64,000 bases of DNA from Sulfurimonas sp. (GCF_041583195.1 NZ_JBFHGL010000002.1:248001-312000); one strand, 5' to 3'; positions 26,423 to 38,576 are shown, counted from the stretch's first letter. Made by a program: numbers and translations. The notes: generated by a model from the sequence alone, not told the origin.

Positions 26423-27139
26423 TTACTCCTTGTCAGATATTATATATGTTCTTAACGTATAGTTTTTGTTATTTGGATTTTTCGGAAAAACTACGTTTTT
26501 CAATCTATTTTTTATTTTTTTTAGCTCATTATTAAAACTAACGTTATCTGAAAATTTTAATATTCTAAAATCTATCATTTTACCTATTGCACTTAACTCA
26601 ATAATAACCTCTGCAGATTTTCCTTGAGTATTTTGAGGTGGTTCAAAATGATTATATATTGTAGCTTGAATTTTAGCTAAATATTCATTAACTTCATCAG
26701 CACCAGAATCTGAAGAACTTTTATCAGAGTTGTTTGAAGAGTCGATACTTTTTATTTTTTCACGAATAGATTCAACTTCGTTTATTTTAGAAGTTTTTAC
26801 TTTTTTTGCTATCTCGTTGTATCTTTTATTATCCGTTTTTTCTTTAATTTTTTTAGGTTTTGAAATATTTTTTGTCCAAACATCACTAAAGAGATCATCT
26901 ATATTTACATTTTCTTCAATCTTATCAGGCATAGTAATATCTTGTGTCTGTGCAGGTTTAACTTTAAATTTCGAGATATCTGTACTTAGAGAAACAGATA
27001 TAAAATCTTTTTTATTTAAAGCATAAGATTTTATATCTGAAGCACTAAATAACATATAGGAGAAACTTAGCGTTACAACTAAAAAAAGGAAAAGTGATAT
27101 AGCACCACTTATATAGAAGTAGTAATCGTTTTTAACCAT
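26423..27139 (-). CDS. tolA: TolA/TonB-like energy transducer
   Basis: The protein has one N-terminal transmembrane helix (about residues 10-32), a charged periplasmic region (about 75-145, Lys/Ser/Asp-rich) and a C-terminal TonB/TolA-type domain at about 150-238 (EVIIELSAIGKMIDFRILKF). It is expected to carry energy from TolQR to TolB-Pal at the outer membrane. It overlaps the tolR end by eight bases. At 238 residues it is shorter than E. coli TolA because the long helical domain II is reduced. Position strongly favours TolA over TonB. Confidence 0.85.
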   Translation of the reverse strand: MVKNDYYFYISGAISLFLFLVVTLSFSYMLFSASDIKSYALNKKDFISVSLSTDISKFKVKPAQTQDITMPDKIEENVNIDDLFSDVWTKNISKPKKIKEKTDNKRYNEIAKKVKTSKINEVESIREKIKSIDSSNNSDKSSSDSGADEVNEYLAKIQATIYNHFEPPQNTQGKSAEVIIELSAIGKMIDFRILKFSDNVSFNNELKKIKNRLKNVVFPKNPNNKNYTLRTYIISDKE

Positions 27140-27524
27140 TTGTAGCTAATGATACTTCAGTAAATCCTGACTGTTTAACAGCACCTAATACACTCATTAC
27201 AACTCCATAATCCAAACTTTTATCTGCACTTATTAAAACTGTAGCTTTAAGATCTAATTTTCTTGAATATTTATAAAAATTGTCTTCAAATGAGTTTATG
27301 TCAAAATTGTCTTTATTAACTTTTAGAGTCAAATCTTTTCTTATAGTTATATGTATAGGTGGAATACTCTCTAGCTGTTTAGAAGTTGAGCCCTGAGGTA
27401 GCTTTATATTTTCCTCAAATACTATATTGGGTGCTATAACCATTAATATAGCTAGTAACACAAGCATTATATCAACTAAAGGAGTTATATTTAACTCTGG
27501 TTTTTCTTCCCAATCATAGTACAT
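27132..27524 (-). CDS. tolR: TolR/ExbD family proton-channel subunit
   Basis: A single transmembrane helix (about residues 13-33) carries the proton-path aspartate in the motif LNITPLVDIMLVLLAI. The periplasmic domain of about 95 residues is typical of ExbD/TolR. With TolQ it forms the motor that energises TolA. It starts 2 bases after the tolQ stop and overlaps tolA. The 130-residue length is normal. Confidence 0.92.
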   Translation of the reverse strand: MYYDWEEKPELNITPLVDIMLVLLAILMVIAPNIVFEENIKLPQGSTSKQLESIPPIHITIRKDLTLKVNKDNFDINSFEDNFYKYSRKLDLKATVLISADKSLDYGVVMSVLGAVKQSGFTEVSLATNG

Positions 27525-27526
27525 AA

Positions 27527-28093
27527 TTAATCTTTTTTCGAAAGTAGTGCATCACTCTGCATCTGCAAAAAATTTATAATCTCATAAGATTTTCTCTTTA
27601 AGATTTGATGATAAGTATAAGCAAAAATAGCTACAAATATACCAGCAGCTGTAGCAATAAGTGCATCTGATACACCACTACTTATTATTGACATACTACC
27701 GCTACTTTGACCAATATGTGTAAAAGTATCTAAAATTGACACAACAGTACCAAAAAGTCCTATAAATGGCGTAGTAGATGAAAATACTGATAATATTGCC
27801 AAACCTTTTGTGGCTTTTTTTGTAGCAGATAGCAAACCTAGTTGCAATACTTCTTTTTTTGTTGAAGATGATATTCTTAAAAATTTATACAGATAAGAGG
27901 ATTCACTTACAGTTGATGAGCCTAGTAACAACGCTTCAAAAGATTCGTTTTCATTTTTCAGCCAACTATCAAGTGTAAAATAACGATAAAAAAACACCCA
28001 ATTAAGTACAATGAAGTATATAGCAAGAATTGCTAATACCCCAAGTGTAACTGGATGGCTTTTTAGATAAAAATCTAATATTTCATTAAACAT
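27527..28093 (-). CDS. tolQ: TolQ/ExbB family proton-channel subunit
   Basis: The 188-residue protein has three hydrophobic segments (about 17-37, 96-120 and 140-160) and the MotA/TolQ/ExbB core GLFGTVVSILDTFTHIG followed by GVSDALIATAAGIFVAIFA. It forms the pentameric channel around TolR in the inner membrane. It is the first tol gene and follows atpC by 12 bases, so the tol genes may be read from the ATP synthase transcript. Confidence 0.92.
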   Translation of the reverse strand: MFNEILDFYLKSHPVTLGVLAILAIYFIVLNWVFFYRYFTLDSWLKNENESFEALLLGSSTVSESSYLYKFLRISSSTKKEVLQLGLLSATKKATKGLAILSVFSSTTPFIGLFGTVVSILDTFTHIGQSSGSMSIISSGVSDALIATAAGIFVAIFAYTYHQILKRKSYEIINFLQMQSDALLSKKD

Positions 28094-28105
28094 TATATTT
28101 TTTAT

Positions 28106-28498
28106 CTATAAAAGTTTTTGAGCTGCGTTCTCAAGCTTAGCTGATACAGTTGCAATAGCTGCACCTGAATCTTCAATACTTTTAACAAGTTCTTTAGCAT
28201 CTTCAAGAGCTTTTGCAACATCACTTTCGCTTTCACCACGAATAGCAACTGCACCCTCTACTAAAACAACTACTTTTTCTTCATCAACATTTACCACACC
28301 CCAGTTGATTAATACTGATTCAACATTTTTGTTTGTTTTTTCAATATCAACTACACCAGCATCAAGTAAAGTTGAGATAGAAGAGTGACCAGCTAAAACA
28401 CCAAATTCACCCTCTTGTCCCGGTAAAGTAACACTTAAAGCCTCATCTGAGAAGATAAGACCGTTAGGAGTTACAATTTCTAATTTGAACGTATCCAT
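28106..28498 (-). CDS. atpC: ATP synthase epsilon subunit
   Basis: This central-stalk subunit of F1 couples rotation and inhibits ATP hydrolysis. The N-terminal beta-sandwich (MDTFKLEIVTPNGLIFSDEA, then LPGQEGEFGVLAGHS) and the short C-terminal helical hairpin are recognisable. At 130 residues it is slightly short but complete. It is the last gene of the atp run, 19 bases after atpD. Confidence 0.95.
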   Translation of the reverse strand: MDTFKLEIVTPNGLIFSDEALSVTLPGQEGEFGVLAGHSSISTLLDAGVVDIEKTNKNVESVLINWGVVNVDEEKVVVLVEGAVAIRGESESDVAKALEDAKELVKSIEDSGAAIATVSAKLENAAQKLL

Positions 28499-28517
28499 TA
28501 GAGTCCTTTATTTAGGC

Positions 28518-30817
<2,300 letters not shown>

Positions 30818-30827
30818 AAAAAATTCC

Positions 30828-32345
30828 TTACGCTACTACGAAAGAAGCTTTGAACTCTTCAAGTGCTTTTAACATAAGTGCTTTAGTATCATCATCAACT
30901 TTAGACGCACTTCTAATGTTTTCAAAAATTTGAGGGTAAGAAGCCTCAATAAATGGATATAACTCATTCTCAAATCTTACAACGTTTGAAGCATCCATAT
31001 CATCTAGGAAACCTTCGTTACCAGCGAAGATGATAAGAACTTGTTTCTCAGCAGAAAGTGGAGAGAAAGGCCCTTGTTTTAGAACTTCTACCATTCTTTG
31101 ACCACGCTCTAGTTGTTTACGAGAAACTTCATCAAGATCAGATGCGAACTGAGCAAACGCTTGAAGCTCACGGTATTGTGCAAGATCAAGACGTAAAGTA
31201 CCAGCAACTTGCTTAGTAGCTTTGATCTGAGCAGCACCACCAACACGAGATACTGAAAGACCAACGTTAATTGCTGGACGAACACCTGAGTTGAATAGGT
31301 CAGTTTCTAGGAAGATTTGACCATCAGTAATAGAGATAACGTTTGTTGGAATATACGCAGCAACGTCACCAGCTTGAGTTTCAATGATTGGTAATGCAGT
31401 TAAAGAACCAGCACCGTTTTCATCACTTAACTTAGCTGCACGCTCTAAAAGACGAGAGTGAACATAGAAAACATCACCTGGGTATGCTTCACGACCTGGA
31501 GGACGACGAAGAATAAGTGACATCTCACGGTAAGCTACCGCATGTTTAGATAAATCATCATATACGATTAGACCATGTCTAGCGTTGTCACGGAAGTACT
31601 CACCCATAGTAACACCAGTATATGGAGCTAAGAATTGAAGTGCAGCAGCTTCAGCACCACTTGCAGATACAACGATAGTATTCTCCATTGCACCGTGTTC
31701 TTCTAAACGACGAACAACTTGTGCTACAGTTGATTCTTTTTGACCAACAGCAACATATATAGATACAACACCGTTACCTTTTTGGTTGATAATAGTATCT
31801 AGTGCAACAGTTGTTTTACCAGTTTGTCTATCACCAATGATAAGCTCACGTTGACCACGACCGATTGGCACTAGTGCATCAATAGATTTGATACCAGTTG
31901 CTAATGGTTCATGTACAGATTTACGCTCCATAATACCAGGTGCTTTTTCTTCAACGAAACGAGTCTCAGTTGTTTCAATTGGACCTTTACCATCGATAGG
32001 CTCACCTAGTGCATTTACAACACGACCTAAAAGAGCATCACCAACTGGTACACGTAAAAGTTTACCAAGTCTTTTTACACTCATACCTTCTTTAAGTCCT
32101 GTACCAGAACCAAGAATAACGATACCAGCACTTGCTTCTTCAAGGTTCATTGCTAAACCTTTAGTACCCTCTTCAAATTCTACCATCTCACCAGCCATGA
32201 TATTGCTTAGTCCGTAAACTTGTGCAACACCATCAGCGTAAGAAACGATCTTACCAGTTTCATTAATATCAACATTTAATTCAAAATTATCGATACGTTC
32301 TTTAATTATTGAGCTAATTTCATCAGCTTGTATTTTTGCTACCAC
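30828..32345 (-). CDS. atpA: ATP synthase alpha subunit
   Basis: This is the non-catalytic nucleotide-binding subunit of F1, with P-loop GDRQTGKT and the family stretch [30 protein letters not shown] represented at about residues 266-295. At 505 residues it is full length. The start is followed by [15 protein letters not shown], a typical N-terminus that binds the delta subunit. It is the fourth gene of the atp run. Confidence 0.97.
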   Translation of the reverse strand: MVAKIQADEISSIIKERIDNFELNVDINETGKIVSYADGVAQVYGLSNIMAGEMVEFEEGTKGLAMNLEEASAGIVILGSGTGLKEGMSVKRLGKLLRVPVGDALLGRVVNALGEPIDGKGPIETTETRFVEEKAPGIMERKSVHEPLATGIKSIDALVPIGRGQRELIIGDRQTGKTTVALDTIINQKGNGVVSIYVAVGQKESTVAQVVRRLEEHGAMENTIVVSASGAEAAALQFLAPYTGVTMGEYFRDNARHGLIVYDDLSKHAVAYREMSLILRRPPGREAYPGDVFYVHSRLLERAAKLSDENGAGSLTALPIIETQAGDVAAYIPTNVISITDGQIFLETDLFNSGVRPAINVGLSVSRVGGAAQIKATKQVAGTLRLDLAQYRELQAFAQFASDLDEVSRKQLERGQRMVEVLKQGPFSPLSAEKQVLIIFAGNEGFLDDMDASNVVRFENELYPFIEASYPQIFENIRSASKVDDDTKALMLKALEEFKASFVVA

Positions 32346-32365
32346 TACTTATCTCCTCTCGAAAA

Positions 32366-32899
32366 TTATATTGCTTTTACAATATGTTCTATAATTTGGT
32401 CGTTGATTCTTGATTTTGAGAAGTTAATCTCAATACCTAAATCTTCAACATCTACTTTAACACCATCAAAATCACTTTTTACAAAATCCAGTGTGATTTG
32501 TGAATCATACTTTTTACCTAATCCATCACCTAAATTTTTAACAACAGAAGCGTCAATATCATTATCACTGTAAACTACACCGTGATATGTTTTTGTGCTT
32601 TGTGCAATATCTTTTTTAAGTGCTACTGATAAAGATGGAATAACATTTAAACGTTTATTCTCACCAAGTAGTTTTATAAAATTGTTAACTTTATCAGATT
32701 TTGCCGATTTAACTGCGTCTAATAAAATATTTGTTTTATCTGAATCAGAAATACTTGGATTTGAAATAACATTTTTAAAGTTTTCATCTTTAAAAGATAA
32801 AGCTAATTCTGAAAATATTTCACTTAAACTTATTAAAGAATCATTATCTAAATCACTCTTTAGAGCTTTTATATATCTTTTAGCTACTAATTCACTCAT
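32366..32899 (-). CDS. atpH: ATP synthase delta subunit
   Basis: Delta connects the peripheral b/b' stalk to the top of F1. The 177-residue protein has the helical N-terminal domain (ELVAKRYIKALKSDL) and the weaker C-terminal domain ending in a short helix. It starts on the base after the atpF stop. Sequence conservation is low, as usual for delta, but position makes the call safe. Confidence 0.93.
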   Translation of the reverse strand: MSELVAKRYIKALKSDLDNDSLISLSEIFSELALSFKDENFKNVISNPSISDSDKTNILLDAVKSAKSDKVNNFIKLLGENKRLNVIPSLSVALKKDIAQSTKTYHGVVYSDNDIDASVVKNLGDGLGKKYDSQITLDFVKSDFDGVKVDVEDLGIEINFSKSRINDQIIEHIVKAI

Positions 32900-33412
32900 C
32901 TATGCAACCTTCTTTAAGATAACGTTAGCCATAGCTTCTTTATCAAAGTCACTGCTTGAATCAGAAAGTAATTTAGTAATTGTATTTTCTACAACTTCTC
33001 TTACCATTTTGCGTTGTTCAAATTCCATGTGAGTTTTTTGAGATTTAGCTAAATTAACTAAATCTTTCTCACATTGTGCCATGATACTATCATTTAAGAC
33101 TTTATTCTCTTTTTTAGATGATTCTTGCAGGTCAGCAGCAAATTTCTCTGCTTCTTTAACTTTTGCAAGTGCCTCTTTTTTAAGTTCATCAGACTCTTTT
33201 AATCTGTCCTTAACTTTTTGCAATTCATCTGCAATTCCCTGACTTCTTCCCTTAAAGAAAGCTTTTGCAGGTTCTGCAATTAAATACCAAATAAGTCCAG
33301 CGAATAAAGCAAAGTTTACAGTTCTTTGAACTATATCTGTGCCACCTTCACCACCACCAGATGCTAATGCGTAAGTTGATACCATTAGCGATAACAGTAA
33401 AATTTTAATCAC
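32900..33412 (-). CDS. atpF: ATP synthase b subunit
   Basis: This peripheral-stalk subunit has an N-terminal hydrophobic region (signal-like segment, then a helix at about 28-48) followed by a long charged helix to the C-terminus. Translation most likely begins at GTG 33412, seven bases after AAGGA. The extra hydrophobic segment before FALFAGLIWYLIAEPAKAFF suggests a cleaved signal peptide, a feature I also associate with Campylobacterota b subunits. It pairs with the b' subunit encoded upstream. Confidence 0.92.
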   Translation of the reverse strand: MIKILLLSLMVSTYALASGGGEGGTDIVQRTVNFALFAGLIWYLIAEPAKAFFKGRSQGIADELQKVKDRLKESDELKKEALAKVKEAEKFAADLQESSKKENKVLNDSIMAQCEKDLVNLAKSQKTHMEFEQRKMVREVVENTITKLLSDSSSDFDKEAMANVILKKVA

Positions 33413-33421
33413 ATCACATCC

Positions 33422-33844
33422 TTATAGTTGACTAAATTTTGCATTTAGTGAATCTTTAAAAATTGGCATTTGAGAATCTAAATCTTTCCCTAATACCTCT
33501 TTAGCCTCATCTAAAGTTTTCTCAAACTCTAAATATTCATTAGCCAATTCGGCTCTCTTAGCTTCTAACTTACTTTCAGCTAACTCTTTAGCATCTGCAA
33601 TTACTTTTTCTCTTAAAGCTGCAGCTTCCAGTTTAGCATCCATAACTATTTTTTCAGCTTTAGCATGTAATTCGTTGATTTCATTATCATTAGTACCTGC
33701 TTTTTGCATGTCTTTTTTAATGTCATCATCTCTTTTGTTCATGTAAGCGAATAATGGGTTATATAGCCAACTGTTAAGAGTAGCGATTAGTGTAAGAAAT
33801 ACAACCAACGTAGCTATTAGCAATATTGGATTAACATCTAACAT
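33422..33844 (-). CDS. atpF': ATP synthase b' subunit
   Basis: This second peripheral-stalk subunit has one N-terminal membrane helix and a long charged coiled coil. I place the start at ATG 33844 (MLDVNPILLIATLVVF) because a perfect AGGAGGT ribosome binding site (33848-33854) lies directly upstream. The longer frame from 33868 would start inside the -10 promoter box and contain this site. Having separate b and b' genes is typical of Campylobacterota, cyanobacteria and alphaproteobacteria. It is the first gene of the atp run. Confidence 0.93.
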   Translation of the reverse strand: MLDVNPILLIATLVVFLTLIATLNSWLYNPLFAYMNKRDDDIKKDMQKAGTNDNEINELHAKAEKIVMDAKLEAAALREKVIADAKELAESKLEAKRAELANEYLEFEKTLDEAKEVLGKDLDSQMPIFKDSLNAKFSQL

Positions 33845-33866
33845 AGCACCTCCTAAAAGTTGCGCC

Positions 33867-33872
33867 ATTATA
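33867..33872 (-). promoter_or_regulatory. Probable -10 box of the ATP synthase operon
   Basis: TATAAT on the minus strand, preceded by TTG, lies in the gap between parB and atpF'. It is 22 bases upstream of the SD-supported atpF' start at 33844, which would give a short leader of about 15 bases. No convincing -35 hexamer is seen, as is usual for sigma-70 promoters in this lineage. Confidence 0.55.
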
Positions 33873-33921
33873 CAATGATAAAATTGAAATAATTGTTAAA
33901 GTAGAGAAAAATTTATAATTT

Positions 33922-34773
33922 TTATTGATTATCTAAATATGTGAGTAATTTTGCTATATCTTCTTCGTCTTCAAATTCGATAGTTAGCTTATTTTGAGAG
34001 GTTTTTACATTGAATCCAAGATCATAAAATCTTGTCTGAATATTAGCAAAATCAAGCTTTTTTGATTTTTCTTTGCTTATTGTATCATCAGTCAATTGCT
34101 TATTTTTTAAGCTTTTTATCATAGATTCTACTTCACGTACGCTTAGTTTTTGACCAATTATAGAATTTACAATCAGCTGCTGTTGGCGATCATCTAATCC
34201 TACTAAAACTTTTGCATGGCCTGCTGTTATCTTTCCATCTATCAAAGCTTTTTGTGTTTTTGATGATAATTGAAGCAGTCTTAAAGTGTTTGTAATATGT
34301 GTACGACTTTTATGAATTTTTCCTGCAAGTTCTTCTTGAGTTATTTTATGTAACTTTATAAGTTCACTATATGCATTAGCTAGTTCAATTGCATTTAACT
34401 CTTGACGTTGAATGTTCTCAATAAGTGCGAACTGACGCATTTTCTGTTCATCAGAATGTTGAATGATCGCACGTATAGTTTTTAGTTTTGCTAATTTAGT
34501 AGCACGGAATCTTCTCTCACCAGCTATTATTATATAACCATCTACATCTTCTGTAACAACAATTGGCTGAATAAGTCCATCATGCTTTATAGAATCAGAT
34601 AATTCTGCAAGTGATTCATCATCAAAATGTTTTCTAGGCTGGTATGGATTAGGACGTATATTCTTTACATCTAGCTCTACAACAGTATCTTTGTAAGAAC
34701 CTTCATTATCATATGCTTCATCTATCTCACCAAGAAGAGCATCTAAACCGCGACCTAACTTCTGTGATTTCAT
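33922..34773 (-). CDS. parB: Chromosome partitioning protein ParB
   Basis: ParB binds parS sites, hydrolyses CTP and spreads to organise the origin region. The N-terminal CTPase domain shows IRPNPYQPRKHF and the GERRFRA motif. A central helix-turn-helix (TQEELAGKIHKSRTHITNTLRLL) and a C-terminal dimer domain follow. The 283 residues are a normal length. Its ATG overlaps the parA stop (TAATG). I found no parS-like palindrome in the surrounding sequence. Confidence 0.95.
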   Translation of the reverse strand: MKSQKLGRGLDALLGEIDEAYDNEGSYKDTVVELDVKNIRPNPYQPRKHFDDESLAELSDSIKHDGLIQPIVVTEDVDGYIIIAGERRFRATKLAKLKTIRAIIQHSDEQKMRQFALIENIQRQELNAIELANAYSELIKLHKITQEELAGKIHKSRTHITNTLRLLQLSSKTQKALIDGKITAGHAKVLVGLDDRQQQLIVNSIIGQKLSVREVESMIKSLKNKQLTDDTISKEKSKKLDFANIQTRFYDLGFNVKTSQNKLTIEFEDEEDIAKLLTYLDNQ

Positions 34774-35555
34774 TATGCAATAACCGCCTGAGCTAGGTCT
34801 TGATATGCTATAGAACCTGCTGATTTTACATCGTATAAAATAGCAGGTTTTCCAAATGATGGTGATTCTGCAAGCTTTACATTTCTAGGAACTACAATTA
34901 TCTTATCTTCTAAGTCACGGAATAGCTTCGTTTTAAAATGTTGTCTAAGATCAGCAAACACCTGTTTTGAAAGGTTGTTTTGAGAAGAAAACATAGTTGG
35001 TACGAAACCTTTTATACTTAACTTAGGGTTTATAGACTTTCTAACAAGCTTAACTGTGTTTAAAAGTTGCGCTAAACCTTCTAGTGCAAAAAATTCACAT
35101 TGAATAGGAATAATTACAGAGTTTGAAGCCGATAGTGCATTAATTGTCATTGGTCCAAGTGCCGGAGGCGAATCAATAATAATATAGTCATAATCTTTTT
35201 TTACATTAGCTATAGCATTTTTTAAAACAAGCTCACGACCTTTTGTTTTATCAACATCGTAATACTCTTTCTCAATACCAACTAGACCTATATTTGAAGG
35301 TGCTAAGTGAAGTGTAGGAAGATCTGATTTTAAAATTATGTCTTTAAGTTTTTTGGTACCGATAAGGACATGATAAATATTAAACTCATAATCATTTCTA
35401 TGAAACCCTAAAGATGTAGTTGCATTTGCTTGAGGATCTGAGTCTATTAAGAGAACTTTTTTTTCTGCAACAGCAAGTGAGGCAGCAAGGTTCACGGCAG
35501 TAGTTGTTTTACCTACACCACCCTTTTGATTGGCTATTACTATTACTTCGCTCAT
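34773..35555 (-). CDS. parA: Chromosome partitioning ATPase ParA/Soj
   Basis: This is a Walker-type ATPase that moves ParB-origin complexes over the nucleoid. The deviant Walker A KGGVGKTT sits at residues 10-17 with the signature Lys, and the IIDSPPALG segment is the Walker B region. At 260 residues it is a chromosomal Soj type without an N-terminal HTH. The start overlaps the birA stop by four bases (ATGA), and the stop overlaps parB. Confidence 0.95.
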   Translation of the reverse strand: MSEVIVIANQKGGVGKTTTAVNLAASLAVAEKKVLLIDSDPQANATTSLGFHRNDYEFNIYHVLIGTKKLKDIILKSDLPTLHLAPSNIGLVGIEKEYYDVDKTKGRELVLKNAIANVKKDYDYIIIDSPPALGPMTINALSASNSVIIPIQCEFFALEGLAQLLNTVKLVRKSINPKLSIKGFVPTMFSSQNNLSKQVFADLRQHFKTKLFRDLEDKIIVVPRNVKLAESPSFGKPAILYDVKSAGSIAYQDLAQAVIA

Positions 35556-36187
35556 CTTAGACTATATATCCTTTCTCCGTCTATTTCTATAGACCCATCA
35601 TCTAGAAGTTCTGCTTTAGATAACGAAATCTTATCATTCTCATTGTGTGTAAAAAAGTTTTGATTACGATAAAATTCTAACTTATATTTTCTAAAAATTT
35701 GCTTCCATGATGAAAAATTTTCAATATTTTTAAAATATTTATTTAGTAGTGTACTTTTAGAAATATCTATATCTAACGTATTAAAATTTGTTGGTGATTT
35801 TACTAAGTTAATTCCAACTCCACAAATAAGAATATCTGATACAATATTAGTAATCATACCGCCTATTTTTTCATCACCTACATAAAAATCATTTGGCCAT
35901 TTTAACCAAACATTAGATTTCTCTTTTTCTAGAGTTTCTTTTAAAATATATGCAAAATAGATAGATGCGGACTCTAATTTTAAATCTTTGGGCAAATCTT
36001 TTAACTTTATAGCAAAAGATAAAAAAAGATTACCTTTATACCCGATCCATGAATTATTACGACTTCCAAGTCCATCAGTTTGCAGATCCGCACTTACGGC
36101 ATGTGGAAGTTCTATAGATGAGTTTTTTATAAGATTTTTTAAATAGGTTTGTGTTGAATCAACACTATCAAGATAAGTGATCTTCAA
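35552..36187 (-). CDS. birA: Biotin-[acetyl-CoA-carboxylase] ligase
   Basis: This ligase attaches biotin to the carboxyl carrier protein. The catalytic domain shows KWPNDFYVGDEKIGGM and the biotin loop DGLGSRNNSW, which replaces the usual GRGRRGRxW. There is no N-terminal DNA-binding domain, so this is a group I enzyme without repressor function. Translation appears to begin at TTG 36187, within the last 20 bases of fmt. At 211 residues it is compact, with only a short C-terminal domain. Confidence 0.88.
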   Translation of the reverse strand: MKITYLDSVDSTQTYLKNLIKNSSIELPHAVSADLQTDGLGSRNNSWIGYKGNLFLSFAIKLKDLPKDLKLESASIYFAYILKETLEKEKSNVWLKWPNDFYVGDEKIGGMITNIVSDILICGVGINLVKSPTNFNTLDIDISKSTLLNKYFKNIENFSSWKQIFRKYKLEFYRNQNFFTHNENDKISLSKAELLDDGSIEIDGERIYSLR

Positions 36188-37076
36188 GTGATAGTCTTTT
36201 ACCGTTTATATATGATAGTACATCCATCTCTTTTTTAGACTGTGGCTGAACTTTGTAAATTCGAATTATACCAACTGAACAAGAGACATCTATGCTGTCT
36301 TTATTTACAGATAAGATTTTTCCAGCCTCTCCAGCTTTTTCTTCATCAACTAACGATATATTTTTGATTTTAAGTCCGCTATCTAAGTATATTCCAGGCC
36401 ATGGTGTATACGCACGATATTTATTATATAAACCTCGTGCATTATCAAACTCTACTAAACCGTTTGATTTTGTAATCTTAGTACAATGTGTAGCACAAGA
36501 GTCATCTTGTTTTACAGGTGTATATGAATTAAAGTTTTTTAATACATCTACAGTAAGCTCAGCAGCAACAGTTGTTAATGCTTCAAAAAGCTCACCAACT
36601 ATCATATCTTTAGGAATTGTGAATTCTTCTATCTTTATAATATCACCTGTGTCTAAACCTACATCCATAAGCATTGCAGTAACACCTGTTTTATTATCAT
36701 TATTTAAAAGTGACTGCTGAATAGGGCTTGCACCGCGATAATCTGGGAGTATTGAAGCATGAAGGTTTATACAGGGAGCATGATCTAACACGGCTTTTGG
36801 TAAGATCTGACCGTATGCAGCTACTACTATATAGTCACATTTAATCTTTAAAAGCTCAGTTACTACATCTTCATCACGAAGTCTATCTGGCTGATATACA
36901 TCTATATTATTCTTTAATGCCAAAGTTTTTACAACAGGAGGAGTTAAAATTTTTTTACGCCCAACAGGTTTATCAGGCTGAGTATAAACAGCAACTACAT
37001 CAATATTTTCAGTATTAAGAAGTTTATCTAAAATAGCTTGGGCATAATCGGGTGTCCCCATAAAGATTACGCGCAT
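36168..37076 (-). CDS. fmt: Methionyl-tRNA formyltransferase
   Basis: Fmt formylates initiator Met-tRNA using 10-formyl-THF. The formyltransferase domain has INLHASILPDYRGASPIQ with the catalytic Asn/His and a conserved Asp further on (DVGLDTGDI). The C-terminal tRNA-binding domain starts near residue 205. At 302 residues it is normal. It overlaps obg by one base and birA by 20 bases, so the three are translationally linked. Confidence 0.95.
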   Translation of the reverse strand: MRVIFMGTPDYAQAILDKLLNTENIDVVAVYTQPDKPVGRKKILTPPVVKTLALKNNIDVYQPDRLRDEDVVTELLKIKCDYIVVAAYGQILPKAVLDHAPCINLHASILPDYRGASPIQQSLLNNDNKTGVTAMLMDVGLDTGDIIKIEEFTIPKDMIVGELFEALTTVAAELTVDVLKNFNSYTPVKQDDSCATHCTKITKSNGLVEFDNARGLYNKYRAYTPWPGIYLDSGLKIKNISLVDEEKAGEAGKILSVNKDSIDVSCSVGIIRIYKVQPQSKKEMDVLSYINGKRLSLEDHLS

Positions 37077-38182
37077 TAATAAGTCTTTCTGTCACTTTGA
37101 ACTAGATCAAATAAAGCGTGTTTAAGTGCATCTATATTTTTATGTGTAGCAGAAGATATTGGTGCTATGAAATAAGGTAGAGTTTTATCAAATCCTAAAG
37201 TCTCATCTGCACTTTCTTGAATGTAATATGGAATATTTTCGTCAAAGTTAAAATCACTCTTAGTATTTGCTTTAACACCCATAATATCTAAAAAGCTCTG
37301 AACCAAGTCATTTAACTCCTCAGGATTTATAATATCTGTACGAGTAAGAGCAATAGCGTATTTTGACTCTCCAAGTTTTTGGGAGAAAGATGCAACTTCA
37401 TCTTTAAGAACTTCTATCTGTTCTTTTAAATCCCTGTATGAAGCTAGGTCTATCATAAAAAGCAAAGTTTTTGTACGTTCAATATGTCTTAAAAATTTAA
37501 TTCCAAGACCCTTACCTTCATGTGCCCCACCAATTATTCCAGGAATGTCAGCCATAATGAAAGATTCATAATCACCTATGTTTACCTGACCAAGTTTTGG
37601 AGTAAGAGTTGTAAACTCGTAGTTAGCAATTTCTGGACGTGCATTTGATACTGTTGAGATCAAAGTAGATTTTCCTACATTTGGAAAACCTACCAAACCT
37701 ACATCTGCGATCAGTTTAAGATCAAGCTTTATCTCTCTTGTTTCACCCTTCTGACCAGGCTGTGCATAAGTCGGACGTTGTTTAGTAGAGCTTTTAAAGT
37801 GGGGGTTTCCAAGTCCACCCTTTCCACCTTCTAAAAACTTCTCTTCCTGACCGTCTTTTACCATATCAAAAAGAACTTCACCAGTCTCCATATCGATGAT
37901 CTGAGTTCCTGGAGGAACGATGATAACTTTTTTCTTTCCAGACTTACCGGTCATATTCGAACCTTCACCCGGCATACCGTTATCTGCTTTTATATGCATC
38001 TTGCGTTGGAAAGCTGAAAGAGTATGTGTGTTATTGTCACATTTAAAGTAGATGTCGCCGCCTTTGCCGCCATCACCTCCGTTTGGACCACCATTTAATA
38101 CAAATTTTTCTCTACGAAACGATACACACCCTGCGCCGCCTTTACCTGATGAAACTTTTAATTCGACACTGTCAGTAAACAT
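37076..38182 (-). CDS. obg: GTPase Obg/CgtA
   Basis: Obg is a ribosome-associated GTPase acting in 50S assembly and stress control. The glycine-rich Obg domain ([24 protein letters not shown]) covers residues 1-158, and the G domain with GFPNVGKST and [16 protein letters not shown] follows. At 368 residues it has the short C-terminus seen in many species. An AAGGATA ribosome binding site precedes the ATG. A terminator separates it from rpmA. Confidence 0.96.
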   Translation of the reverse strand: MFTDSVELKVSSGKGGAGCVSFRREKFVLNGGPNGGDGGKGGDIYFKCDNNTHTLSAFQRKMHIKADNGMPGEGSNMTGKSGKKKVIIVPPGTQIIDMETGEVLFDMVKDGQEEKFLEGGKGGLGNPHFKSSTKQRPTYAQPGQKGETREIKLDLKLIADVGLVGFPNVGKSTLISTVSNARPEIANYEFTTLTPKLGQVNIGDYESFIMADIPGIIGGAHEGKGLGIKFLRHIERTKTLLFMIDLASYRDLKEQIEVLKDEVASFSQKLGESKYAIALTRTDIINPEELNDLVQSFLDIMGVKANTKSDFNFDENIPYYIQESADETLGFDKTLPYFIAPISSATHKNIDALKHALFDLVQSDRKTY

Positions 38183-38251
38183 TGTATATCCTTGATATGA
38201 AAAATTTTTAGTAAATAGTGTAAGAGATTATACTCTAAATATTGAAAGAAA

Positions 38252-38276
38252 AATATTTGGGAAAAACCCAAATATT
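38252..38276 (-). terminator. Rho-independent terminator after rpmA
   Basis: On the minus strand a perfect 10-bp stem AATATTTGGG/CCCAAATATT encloses a five-T loop and is followed by TTTCTTTC. It lies 15 bases after the rpmA stop and before obg, so it ends the rplU-rpmA transcript and leaves obg needing its own promoter or read-through. Confidence 0.85.
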
Positions 38277-38290
38277 AAATGTATGAAGAA

Positions 38291-38548
38291 TTATGCAGCA
38301 GGAATGATTGAAACTTGTTGACGTTTTTTATCTTTACGCTCAAATTTCACTTCACCATCAACAAGAGCAAAAATAGTATGATCTTTACCCATACCAACAT
38401 TTTTACCTGGGTGAACTTTTGTCCCACGCTGACGAATAATGATGTTACCAGCTACTACTGACTCACCACCATATTTCTTAACACCAAGTCTTCTACCAGC
38501 TGAATCACGATTATTCTGTGTACTACCTTGACCTTTCTTATGTGCCAT
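38291..38548 (-). CDS. rpmA: 50S ribosomal protein bL27
   Basis: This large-subunit protein lies near the peptidyl transferase centre. It shows the typical [16 protein letters not shown] start and the [15 protein letters not shown] core over 85 residues. Here the N-terminus begins directly with AHKKG, without the cleavable extension found in Firmicutes. It follows rplU by 28 bases and is closed by a strong terminator. Confidence 0.97.
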   Translation of the reverse strand: MAHKKGQGSTQNNRDSAGRRLGVKKYGGESVVAGNIIIRQRGTKVHPGKNVGMGKDHTIFALVDGEVKFERKDKKRQQVSIIPAA

Positions 38549-38576
38549 TTTGTTTCTCCTTTATTTTATTTGCGAC

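Noticed and set aside
32595-33032. 145-residue + strand frame opposite atpH and atpF
   Set aside because: It spans the junction of two certain genes on the other strand and shows no domain.
33869-36187. Possible parS site near parAB
   Set aside because: I looked for a TGTTTCACGTGAAACA-like palindrome and found only partial matches such as cttcacgtacg. There is no supportable site.
36292-36720. 142-residue + strand frame opposite fmt
   Set aside because: fmt is intact with all motifs, and the opposite frame has antisense composition.
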